A stretch of DNA of 60,188 bases from CAJBIL01 sp044359525 (GTDB taxonomy: Bacteria > Pseudomonadota > Gammaproteobacteria > Burkholderiales > Rhodocyclaceae). How positions within the stretch are numbered: position 1 is the stretch's first letter; each line of letters starts with the position of its first letter. Positions 7,888 to 15,638 of the stretch are shown piece after piece. A program made the position numbers and the translations under genes. The DNA lies in contig JBIKLY010000008.1 in assembly GCA_044359525.1 (NCBI GenBank), forward strand, positions 1 through 60,188, in the 5' to 3' direction. Below the pieces are notes generated by a model. The model searched no databases. It was not told where the DNA came from and was given only the letters and a program-made list of their open reading frames with translations.

Positions 7888-9945
7888 TCAGGCAACCAGC
7901 GGCACAATCATCAGCGCCACAATGTTGATGATCTTGATCAGCGGGTTAACCGCCGGGCCGGCCGTATCCTTGTAAGGATCGCCGACGGTGTCGCCGGTGA
8001 TGGCTGCCTTGTGGGCTTCGGAACCCTTGCCACCGAAATGGCCGTCTTCGATGTACTTCTTGGCGTTATCCCATGCACCGCCGCCGGTCGTCATCGAGAT
8101 GGCGACAAACAGGCCGGTCACGATGGTACCCATCAGCAGGCCACCGAGCGCCTTCGGCCCGAGCAGCAGGCCAACGACTACCGGAACCAGCACTGGCAGC
8201 AGCGACGGAACGATCATTTCCTTGATCGCCGCCGTGGTCAGCATGCCGACCGCGCGCGAGTAATCCGGCTTGGCCGTGCCTTCCATGATGCCCGGGATTT
8301 CCTTGAACTGACGACGCACTTCATTGACCACCGAACCGGCAGCGCGACCCACGGCTTCCATCGCCATGGCACCGAACAGGTAAGGAATCAGACCACCGAT
8401 GAAGAGACCGATGATGACCATGTGATCAGACAGATCAAAAGCGACCGTATGACCCACCTTGGTTTCCAGCGCGTGCGTGTAGTCAGCAAAGAGAACCAGT
8501 GCAGCCAGACCGGCGGAGCCGATGGCGTAACCCTTGGTCACGGCCTTGGTGGTGTTACCCACGGCATCCAGCGGATCGGTGACGTCGCGCACTTCTTTCG
8601 GCAGACCCGACATTTCGGCAATACCGCCGGCGTTGTCGGTGATCGGGCCGTAAGCGTCCAGTGCAACGATGATACCGGTCATCGACAGCATCGACGTAGC
8701 GGCAATCGCGATACCGTACAAGCCGGCCATCGCAAAGGCAACGTAGATCGCCGCACAGACCGACAACACCGGCAGCGCACAAGCCTTCATCGAAACGCCG
8801 ATACCGGCGATGATGTTGGTTGCATGACCCGTCTGGCAGGAAGCGGCAACGTGCTTCACCGGAGCGAAATCGGTACCGGTGTAGTACTCGGTGATCCACA
8901 CCAGCGCAGCCGTCAGGATCAGGCCAACCGAAGCCGCACCGAAGATGCTCATCGAGCTGATCAGCTTGCCGTCAGCCTGCATGAAACCATCGCCGAGCAT
9001 CATCGTGGTGACCGGGTAGAAAGCGGCCAGCGCCAGAACACCAGCCACCGCGAGGCCGCGGTAGAGGGCGTTCATGATCTTGCCGCCATCATTGGCCTTG
9101 ACGAAGAAGCAGCCGATGATCGAAGCGACGATCGATACACCGCCGAGTGCCAGCGGATAAACGATTGCTGCATCGGTCGCACCGGCGACGCCCTTGAGCA
9201 TCAGCGCGCTGAGCACCATCGTCGCCACCACCGTCACGGCGTAGGTTTCGAAAAGGTCAGCGGCCATACCGGCACAGTCACCGACGTTGTCACCGACGTT
9301 GTCGGCGATCACCGCCGGGTTGCGCGGGTCATCTTCCGGAATACCGGCTTCGACCTTGCCAACCAGGTCGGCGCCGACGTCAGCACCCTTGGTGAAGATG
9401 CCGCCGCCGAGTCGTGCGAAGATCGAGATCAACGAACCGCCAAAAGCCAGACCGACGAGCGGCTCGACCGAGTGCTGGAAATCCAGACCCATGCTCTTCA
9501 ACACGGCGTAATAACCAGCCACGCCAAGCAGACCCAGACCGACGACCAGCATGCCGGTAATGGCGCCGCCCTTGAAGGCCACATCGAGCGCGGCGCTGAT
9601 ACCGCTGCGCGCCGCTTCGGCCGTACGCACGTTGGCGCGCACCGAAACGTTCATGCCGATGAAACCGGTCGCGCCCGAGAGCACGGCACCGATCAGGAAG
9701 CCGATGGCCATCAGCTTGCCGAGAACAGCCCAGATGATGACAAAAAGCACCACACCAACAATGGCGATCGTTTTGTACTGCTTGTTGAGATATGCGGAAG
9801 CGCCTTCCTGAATTGCCTTGGCGATTTCCTGCATGCGCTCGTTACCGGCCGGCAACGATAGAATCCACTTGCTCATCACGGCACCGTAGAGTACCGCAAG
9901 CACCGCGCCAACCAGCGCGAGCCACAAACCTGTTCCTGCTGACAT
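7888..9945 (-). CDS. hppA: Membrane-bound proton-translocating pyrophosphatase (K+-independent type)
   Basis: Integral membrane enzyme that hydrolyses PPi and pumps ions outward. 685 residues with many hydrophobic segments. Active-site motifs seen: GGGIFTKGADVGADLVGKVE, DNVGDNVGDCAGMAADLFE, and the C-terminal TGDTVGDPYKDTAGPA. In the stretch GNTTKA the key position is lysine, which in the characterised family marks K+-independent H+ pumps; the K+-dependent forms have alanine. The ATG at 9945 is preferred over an upstream GTG (9951) because of the GGGGGAGGG site. pfp lies 131 bp upstream in the same direction. Confidence 0.96.
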   Translation of the reverse strand: MSAGTGLWLALVGAVLAVLYGAVMSKWILSLPAGNERMQEIAKAIQEGASAYLNKQYKTIAIVGVVLFVIIWAVLGKLMAIGFLIGAVLSGATGFIGMNVSVRANVRTAEAARSGISAALDVAFKGGAITGMLVVGLGLLGVAGYYAVLKSMGLDFQHSVEPLVGLAFGGSLISIFARLGGGIFTKGADVGADLVGKVEAGIPEDDPRNPAVIADNVGDNVGDCAGMAADLFETYAVTVVATMVLSALMLKGVAGATDAAIVYPLALGGVSIVASIIGCFFVKANDGGKIMNALYRGLAVAGVLALAAFYPVTTMMLGDGFMQADGKLISSMSIFGAASVGLILTAALVWITEYYTGTDFAPVKHVAASCQTGHATNIIAGIGVSMKACALPVLSVCAAIYVAFAMAGLYGIAIAATSMLSMTGIIVALDAYGPITDNAGGIAEMSGLPKEVRDVTDPLDAVGNTTKAVTKGYAIGSAGLAALVLFADYTHALETKVGHTVAFDLSDHMVIIGLFIGGLIPYLFGAMAMEAVGRAAGSVVNEVRRQFKEIPGIMEGTAKPDYSRAVGMLTTAAIKEMIVPSLLPVLVPVVVGLLLGPKALGGLLMGTIVTGLFVAISMTTGGGAWDNAKKYIEDGHFGGKGSEAHKAAITGDTVGDPYKDTAGPAVNPLIKIINIVALMIVPLVA

Positions 9946-10076
9946 GAACACCCTCCCCCAAAAGATTGCTCAGACCCTTCGGAAAATTCCTCCGGGCCGA
10001 ATTGCCTTACATTGTGAAACACAAGCTGTGGGCGCCGCCTCTTGTGGGCGATCACCGCAATGCAGCGCGTCTCGAA

Positions 10077-11357
10077 TCAGACCATGAACTCTCCGAGCTT
10101 GCGCGACACTGAAATATTCTTCAGACGAACGTAATCGGGCAAACCGCTGCGGTAGGGCGGGTAGTCCTCCCCCTCGATCAGCGGTGCCAGATACGCGCGG
10201 CATTTGTCCGTGATATGAAAACCGTCGTCGCTGATGAAATCGCGCGGCATCTTGCGCTCGACATTGGCGACGTTCTTCAGTTCGGCAACACCGATTTCCC
10301 AGCGGTAAGGGGCATCGCTCAGGCGAACGACGCCGGGCATTACCGCATTGCGACCGGCCAGCGCCAGTTCGACCGCAGCCTTGCCCAGCGCATAGGCCTG
10401 ATCGGTATCAGTCTTCGAAGCGATGTGGCGCGCTGAACGCTGCAGGTAATCGGCGAGCGCCCAGTGGTACTTGTAACCAAGCCGGTCCTTGATCCGCTGT
10501 GCAACGATCTGACCGACACCGCCGAGCTGCGCGTGGCCAAAAGCATCCGTCGTTCCCATATCGGACAGAAAATTGCCGGCAGCATCGTGCAGGCCTTCCG
10601 AGACGGCAATCGTGCAATAACCATAGCTCTTGACGCACGCTTCGACACGCGCCATGAACCGGGCTTCGTCGAAAGGCACTTCGGGCAGCAGCAGAATATG
10701 CGGCGGCTCACCGTCCGCTTCACTGGCCAAGCCGCAAGCAGCGGTAATCCAGCCGGCATGGCGCCCCATGACTTCAAGAACGAAAATCTTTGTCGATGTC
10801 AGGGCCATTGACGCAACGTCGTAACCGGCCTCGCGCATCGATGTCGCGACGTACTTGGCGACCGAACCAAAACCGGGGCAGGAATCGGTATGCGGCAGAT
10901 CGTTATCGACGGTTTTCGGAATACCGACGCAAACCAGCGGATAGCCCAGTTTTTCGGAAAGCTGCGAAACCTTCCAGGCGGTATCCATCGAATCACCGCC
11001 GCCGTTGTAGAAAAAATAACCGATGTCGTGCGCGCGAAACACCTCGATCAAGCGTTCGTACTGGGCACGATGCTCATCGAGGCTTTTCAGCTTGTAGCGG
11101 CAGGAACCGAATGCGCCGCCCGGCGTATGGCGCAGACGGGCAATATCTTCGGCGGATTCCAGACTGGTATCGATCAGGTCTTCGGCCAGCGCACCGAGGA
11201 TGCCGTTACGTCCGGCGAAGACCTTGCCGATTTGCTGCGGATTGTTTTTTGATGCGCGGCGCGCCGTCTCGATAACGCCACAGGCGGAGGTGTTGATCAC
11301 CGCCGTGACGCCACCCGACTGGGCGTAAAAAGCGTTGTTTTGCTTGTTCGCCGCCAT
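10077..11357 (-). CDS. pfp: Diphosphate-fructose-6-phosphate 1-phosphotransferase (PPi-PFK)
   Basis: Reversible phosphorylation of fructose 6-phosphate using PPi instead of ATP. The 426-residue protein has NGGGDSMDTA, where Asp replaces the ATP-enzyme glycine, and GIPKTVDND, whose Lys is the PPi-type residue; together they indicate PPi specificity. MGRHAGWITA is the sugar-phosphate region. It starts 8 bp after adk, so adk-pfp are probably one transcript, followed by hppA. Its neighbour can recover energy from PPi or supply it. Confidence 0.94.
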   Translation of the reverse strand: MAANKQNNAFYAQSGGVTAVINTSACGVIETARRASKNNPQQIGKVFAGRNGILGALAEDLIDTSLESAEDIARLRHTPGGAFGSCRYKLKSLDEHRAQYERLIEVFRAHDIGYFFYNGGGDSMDTAWKVSQLSEKLGYPLVCVGIPKTVDNDLPHTDSCPGFGSVAKYVATSMREAGYDVASMALTSTKIFVLEVMGRHAGWITAACGLASEADGEPPHILLLPEVPFDEARFMARVEACVKSYGYCTIAVSEGLHDAAGNFLSDMGTTDAFGHAQLGGVGQIVAQRIKDRLGYKYHWALADYLQRSARHIASKTDTDQAYALGKAAVELALAGRNAVMPGVVRLSDAPYRWEIGVAELKNVANVERKMPRDFISDDGFHITDKCRAYLAPLIEGEDYPPYRSGLPDYVRLKNISVSRKLGEFMV

Positions 11358-11365
11358 CGCGTGAT

Positions 11366-12019
11366 TTACTTCAGCGCCGCAAAAGCGGCATTCCTGATAT
11401 CTTCAACGCCACCGACGCCGGCGATCTTGCGGCACTTCGGCGCCTTGGCATCACCGGTGGCCAGCCACTTGCTGTAGTACTCAACCAGCGGCTTGGTCTG
11501 CGCGTGGTAAATCTCCAGGCGCTTCTTGACGGTTTCTTCCGTATCGTCACCGCGCTGAATCAGATCATCACCGGTTTCGTCGTCCTTGCCGGCCACTTTC
11601 GGCGGATTGAACTTGACGTGATAGGTGCGACCGGAAGCCACATGCACGCGACGACCGCTCATCCGTTCGACAATTTCGGAATCGGCCACATCGATCTCGA
11701 GCACGTAGTCAAGCGCTACGCCAGCAGTCTTCATTGCCTCGGCCTGCGGCAGCGTGCGCGGAAAACCATCGAACAGATAGCCCGACTTGCAGTCATCCTG
11801 CAGGAGACGATCCTTGACCAGACCGATGATGATGTCGTCGGATACCAGCCCACCCGCATCCATCACTTTTTTAGCTTCAACACCAAGCGGGCTGCCAGCC
11901 TTTACCGCTGCACGCAGCATGTCGCCGGTGGAGATCTGCGGAATAGCGAACTTCTCGCAGATGAATTTTGCTTGCGTGCCTTTACCGGCGCCTGGTGCGC
12001 CCAGCAGAATGAGTTTCAT
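11366..12019 (-). CDS. adk: Adenylate kinase
   Basis: Interconverts ATP + AMP and 2 ADP. 217 residues from the ATG at 12019, the normal length for long-lid bacterial enzymes. P-loop GAPGAGKGT at residues 7-15, AMP-site STGDMLR and FDGFPRT are present. The lid shows GRTYHVKFNPPK without a Cys4 zinc site. A longer upstream reading frame to 12151 carries unconserved sequence and is rejected as the N-terminus. Lies between kdsB and pfp in a leftward operon. Confidence 0.97.
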   Translation of the reverse strand: MKLILLGAPGAGKGTQAKFICEKFAIPQISTGDMLRAAVKAGSPLGVEAKKVMDAGGLVSDDIIIGLVKDRLLQDDCKSGYLFDGFPRTLPQAEAMKTAGVALDYVLEIDVADSEIVERMSGRRVHVASGRTYHVKFNPPKVAGKDDETGDDLIQRGDDTEETVKKRLEIYHAQTKPLVEYYSKWLATGDAKAPKCRKIAGVGGVEDIRNAAFAALK

Positions 12020-12157
12020 GGTTAGCCCTTGGAGAAAATCGGATAAAGCAGCTTTTCCTGCATTGATTGAGCCTGTGCGGTCCGCGCTATTTTGCGCGGT
12101 TGCGCTTTTTTGTTCAGGCTGAAAATTACCTTCAAATGGCCCGACGGTCAAACCTTT

Positions 12158-12922
12158 TCAGACGCTGGCAAAGTATTTCTGCATGCGCTCCGCGTCCTCG
12201 GGCGTATCCACACCCGCTGCCGGCAGATGATCGGCAATCGCCACACTGATACGGAAACCGTGCCACAGCGCGCGCAGTTGCTCAAGCGCCTCAAACCCCT
12301 CAACGGGTGACGGGGCAAGCCTCGCGTAAGCGCGCAAAAACCGCGCCCGATAGGCGTAAAGGCCGACATGCCGGTAAGCCGGCATGCCAACGGGCAAGGT
12401 CTCGCCCCCTGCCTCGCGGGCAAAATGATCGCGCGCATAGGGAATGGGGGCGCGCGAAAAATAAAGTGCGTCACCGGCCGCGGTGCATACCACCTTGACA
12501 ATATTCGGGTTGAAAAAATCGGCAGCATCATCGATCGAATGCGCCACCGTGGCAATATCGGCGCCGCTTTCGGCCAGTTGACGCGCCGTTTGCGCGATCA
12601 AAGCCGGGTCAATCAGCGGCTCATCGCCCTGCACATTGACGATAATCGTATCGTCGTCCCAGCCACGCTGCTCGACGACTTCGGCCAGACGATCGGTGCC
12701 ACTCGGATGATCGGCGCGGGTCAGCAGCACTGCCAGGCCATGCAGTTCGGCAGCCGCCCGAACTTCCGCATGATCGGTCGCCACCCAGACTTCTTCAGCC
12801 CCCGACAGCAGCGCCCGCTCAGCCACCCGCGCAACCATCGGCTTGCCGCCCAGATCGAGCAAAGGCTTGGCCGGCAGGCGCGTTGAAGCGTAGCGGGCGG
12901 GAATGACGACCTTGAATTTCAT
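12158..12922 (-). CDS. kdsB: 3-deoxy-manno-octulosonate cytidylyltransferase
   Basis: Activates KDO with CTP to CMP-KDO for the inner core of lipopolysaccharide (cytoplasm). 254 residues starting MKFKVVIPARYASTRLPAKP, the nucleotide-binding N-terminus of the family, with VNVQGDEPLI in the middle. Part of the lpxK-Trm112-kdsB cluster conserved across proteobacteria. A 162-bp gap upstream carries an inverted-repeat element. Confidence 0.97.
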   Translation of the reverse strand: MKFKVVIPARYASTRLPAKPLLDLGGKPMVARVAERALLSGAEEVWVATDHAEVRAAAELHGLAVLLTRADHPSGTDRLAEVVEQRGWDDDTIIVNVQGDEPLIDPALIAQTARQLAESGADIATVAHSIDDAADFFNPNIVKVVCTAAGDALYFSRAPIPYARDHFAREAGGETLPVGMPAYRHVGLYAYRARFLRAYARLAPSPVEGFEALEQLRALWHGFRISVAIADHLPAAGVDTPEDAERMQKYFASV

Positions 12923-12965
12923 AGCACTTCCACCAATTCAGCGAATGTCAAAAGACAAAGGCGTC

Positions 12966-13067
12966 CACCGCAAAGGCGCAAAGACGCGAAGGCCGCAAAG
13001 AAGATCGACTACCTGAAAAGCAAATGCGTTTTCTTCGCGCACTTTGCGCCTTTGCGCCTTTGCGGTG
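12966..13067. repeat. Intergenic imperfect palindromic element
   Basis: Arms at 12966-13003 and 13033-13067 are inverted copies sharing a perfect 18-bp outer end (CACCGCAAAGGCGCAAAG) and a degenerate inner part. The element is itself built of short CGCAAAG-type units. It sits between the Trm112 gene and kdsB on the same transcript path. It resembles the dispersed CGCAAAGG(C/A)GCAAAG intergenic repeats found in many proteobacterial genomes, but no second copy lies in this window. Confidence 0.75.
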
Positions 13068-13084
13068 AGTTTTTTTACAAGCTT

Positions 13085-13261
13085 TCAGCTCTCATCGGCC
13101 TTGAGCTGGCGGGCTTCGTCTTCGAGCATGATCGGAATGTCGTCGCGCACCGGAAAGGCCAGTTTGCATGGCTTGCAGACCAGTTCCGATGCTGCCTTGC
13201 GGTATTCGAGATTGGCTTTGCAGATCGGGCAAACCAGGATATCAAGCAAGCGTGCGTCCAT
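13085..13261 (-). CDS. Trm112 family protein (YcaR-like)
   Basis: A 58-residue protein with two Cys pairs: Cys11/Cys14 (VCPIC) and Cys29/Cys32 (CKPC), a likely zinc ribbon. Bacterial Trm112/YcaR proteins are almost always encoded between lpxK and kdsB, as here; their molecular role in bacteria is unsettled. The start (MDARLLDILVCPICK) overlaps the end of lpxK by 20 bp. A longer reading upstream into lpxK is not conserved. Confidence 0.9.
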   Translation of the reverse strand: MDARLLDILVCPICKANLEYRKAASELVCKPCKLAFPVRDDIPIMLEDEARQLKADES

Positions 13262-14288
13262 TGAGTTTCTCCAGAATTGTTTCGAGCAGGCCCGCATGAT
13301 CGGTTGCCGCGTCGATTTCAGCGTCGACCGGCAGCACCCACGCTTCGCCGACCGGGATAGCGGCACATTTTACCGCATCTTTCTCGGTCATCAGCAGCAC
13401 GCCATCACGCGCAAAGGCAAGATCGGCGGCGCTGTAGCGATGATGATCGGGGAACGGGTGCGCCGCGAATTCAAGGCCGAGCGCTTCAAGCTGGGAAAAG
13501 AAACGCACCGGATCGCCAATACCGGCCACCGCATAAAGCCGTTTGCCGCGCAACGCATCAGCAGTACAGAAAAGCTGTGCATCATTCAACGCCACGAAAC
13601 GGCGACCGGCCAAGTGCATGGCGAACTGCGGCAAGGCGCGCGCGGCCCGCACAGCGCGCGTTTCAGGGCAACCATTCCAGACCACGGCGGTGACGCCGTC
13701 GAGACGACACAAAGGCTCACGCAAGGGGCCAGCCGGCAACAGCGAGCCGTTGCCCGCGCCACGCGCATCAAACACGGCAATCTCAACCGACCGCTGCAAG
13801 CGATAATGCTGCAGGCCATCGTCGGAAACAATCACATCGCATTCCGGATGCGCCGCCAGCAGGGCTTTCCCGACGACTACCCGATCACGCCCGACAAACA
13901 CCGGCACGCCACTGCGTCGCGCCAGCAGTAAGGGTTCGTCACCAACTTCGGCAGATAGGGATGTCGTCATGACCGATTGCACACCACCGGCCGCCCCGCC
14001 ATAGCCGCGGCTGATGACTCCAGGTTGCCAGCCCTGCTCGCGCAGACGCTCGACCAGCCAGAGCACGAGCGGCGTCTTGCCGCTGCCGCCAACCGTGAGA
14101 TTGCCGACTACCACCACGGGCACCGACAGATCGTTCGAACGCAATGCACCGCAGCGAAAGAGCGCACGGCGCAGCGACACAATCAGCAGAAACAACCAGG
14201 AAAGCGGCAGCAATGGAAGCAGCGCTGCAGCAACCCGTCGCCGGTACCACAAGCCGGGCAAACGCTGCGCGATGCCGGCCAGGGCCAT
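13242..14288 (-). CDS. lpxK: Tetraacyldisaccharide 4'-kinase
   Basis: Phosphorylates the lipid A disaccharide precursor at the 4' position, at the inner membrane. 348 residues; N-terminal hydrophobic anchor (LLPLLPLSWLFLLIVSL) and a Walker A in VGNLTVGGSGKTPLV. VSDDGLQHYRL is also typical. Its ATG overlaps the exbD stop (TAATG), and its 3' end overlaps the Trm112 gene, so translation of the three is probably coupled. Confidence 0.95.
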   Translation of the reverse strand: MALAGIAQRLPGLWYRRRVAAALLPLLPLSWLFLLIVSLRRALFRCGALRSNDLSVPVVVVGNLTVGGSGKTPLVLWLVERLREQGWQPGVISRGYGGAAGGVQSVMTTSLSAEVGDEPLLLARRSGVPVFVGRDRVVVGKALLAAHPECDVIVSDDGLQHYRLQRSVEIAVFDARGAGNGSLLPAGPLREPLCRLDGVTAVVWNGCPETRAVRAARALPQFAMHLAGRRFVALNDAQLFCTADALRGKRLYAVAGIGDPVRFFSQLEALGLEFAAHPFPDHHRYSAADLAFARDGVLLMTEKDAVKCAAIPVGEAWVLPVDAEIDAATDHAGLLETILEKLNGRTLA

Positions 14289-14704
14289 TAACGGGGAGAC
14301 TGGGTCGCGAAGGAGATGTGCGGGTAGCCAGCGGCCTGTGCCGCCTGCATGATGTCGACGACGCTCTGATGCGTTGCCTTGGCATCGGCATTAATGACAA
14401 TGACCGGATCCTTGCCGCTGCCCGCAGCGCGGCGAAGCGCTTCGCTTATTGCAGCGACGTCGGCCACGGCCAGCGGCGCCTTGTTGACCAGCACCTGGCC
14501 GGTCGCCGTCACCGCCACGCTGATCTCGTTCGGTGGCTCGGCCTGCTTGCTGACATCCGCCGTCGGCAGATTGATCTCCAGACCCGAGTTCTTGGCGTAA
14601 GTGGTCGTCAGCATCAGGAAGATGATGATCACCAGCAATACGTCGATCAAGGGGATCAGATTGATTTCCGGTACATCATGACTGCGACCACGTTGAAAAT
14701 TCAT
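14288..14704 (-). CDS. exbD: ExbD/TolR-type biopolymer transport protein
   Basis: Component of the proton-driven energy-transducing motor with the ExbB-type partner. 138 residues with one membrane helix near the N-terminus (INLIPLIDVLLVIIIFLMLTT), including the functional Asp in PLIDVL, and a periplasmic C-terminal domain. Without a neighbouring tonB or tolA, the ExbD versus TolR assignment rests on gene order (exbB-exbD-lpxK is a common proteobacterial arrangement). Start at 14704 chosen for the family N-terminus. Confidence 0.88.
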   Translation of the reverse strand: MNFQRGRSHDVPEINLIPLIDVLLVIIIFLMLTTTYAKNSGLEINLPTADVSKQAEPPNEISVAVTATGQVLVNKAPLAVADVAAISEALRRAAGSGKDPVIVINADAKATHQSVVDIMQAAQAAGYPHISFATQSPR

Positions 14705-14714
14705 CGCCCGCCCC

Positions 14715-15323
14715 TCAAGCCTTGCGCTCGCCGTGCAGCACCTCAACCAGACGCACGGCCTGCTGCTGCATCTCCACGACGAAACCATCGACCTGCGCAC
14801 GGAAATGGCGCCAGAAAATCATTCCCGGGATAGCGATAATCAGGCCAAAACCGGTGTTGTAGAGAGCGACTGAAATTCCGTGCGCAAGCTGCAGCGGATT
14901 GGTACCGGTTGGTGCCTGCGAACCAAAAATCTCGATCATGCCGACGACTGTGCCGAACAGACCCATCAGCGGACTGATCGACGCGATGGTACCCAGTGTT
15001 GTCAGATAACGTTCGAGATCATGCGAGACAACGCTACCGGTCTCCTCAATAGCCTCTTTCATGATTTCTCGCGAGCTGCCGACATTGCGTAAACCGGCAG
15101 CAAGCACACGGCCCAGCGGCGATTGCGCCTCAAGATTCGCGATCATCGCATCGCTCGCACCACCCTGCCGGTACTCGGCAATTGCCCGCTGCAACAAACC
15201 GGCAGGAACCACTTTGCCGCGGCGCAGCGCAACCAGGCGCTCAATAATCAAGGCGACGGCAATAATCGACGCGAACAGCAACGGCCAGATCGGCCAACCG
15301 GCAGCCTGAATGATTGAAAACAC
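14715..15323 (-). CDS. exbB: ExbB/TolQ-family proton channel protein
   Basis: Inner-membrane partner of ExbD in the MotA/TolQ/ExbB family. 202 residues, with an N-terminal helix (WPIWPLLFASIIAVALIIE) and two later helices; the conserved ISPLMGLFGTVVGMIEIF and NTGFGLIIAIPGMIFW stretches are visible. First gene of the run exbB-exbD-lpxK-Trm112-kdsB-adk-pfp-hppA; its promoter should lie in the 315-bp gap shared with xseA. Confidence 0.9.
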   Translation of the reverse strand: MFSIIQAAGWPIWPLLFASIIAVALIIERLVALRRGKVVPAGLLQRAIAEYRQGGASDAMIANLEAQSPLGRVLAAGLRNVGSSREIMKEAIEETGSVVSHDLERYLTTLGTIASISPLMGLFGTVVGMIEIFGSQAPTGTNPLQLAHGISVALYNTGFGLIIAIPGMIFWRHFRAQVDGFVVEMQQQAVRLVEVLHGERKA

Positions 15324-15638
15324 GCTTTCTCCCTAAAGTTTTTTTCAGCAGAGAACTTTAGCCTGTGCCGGCCCCAGCGGCAAGCCCCACAACTTTAGTC
15401 ATAGAAAAGATTATCCACAAAATCTGTGGATAACTTTGTGGATTACTTGCACGAGAAGCCGCTAAGTGCCACTGGCAAAAGGCTTTTTGTCACTTTGCCA
15501 AAAAACAAGGCGGCAACTAAAACCCATACAAATCAACGAATTAAAAACAACACCCTGCGCCTGCAAGGGTTTCAGTCAGCAAACCTCCGGAAAAGCCCGC
15601 AGGGTGTGAATGATTTGACAAGGATGTAGAATTGACGC
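15324..15638. other. Non-coding gap between exbB and xseA
   Basis: A 315-bp AT-richer gap between divergent genes. It holds a short inverted repeat CTAAAGTT/AACTTTAG (15333-15340 and 15354-15361, with another AACTTTAG at 15391-15398), three DnaA-box-like 9-mers (15411-15445), a TGGCAAA/TTTGCCA repeat (15473-15479 and 15494-15500), and a 10-bp inverted repeat ACACCCTGCG (15550-15559 and 15598-15607) in the xseA leader. No gene seen. Confidence 0.7.
15411..15445. promoter_or_regulatory. Cluster of three DnaA-box-like sequences
   Basis: TTATCCACA at 15411-15419, its exact inverted copy TGTGGATAA at 15425-15433, and TGTGGATTA at 15437-15445 (one mismatch). Two perfect consensus boxes face each other 5 bp apart, with a third in tandem. 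The match is seen directly; DnaA binding here is inference. Confidence 0.65.

Noticed and set aside
7834..9861. 675-codon plus-strand open frame opposite hppA
   Set aside because: Composition is full of Asp/His/Arg runs with no family features; hppA on the other strand is complete with all catalytic motifs.
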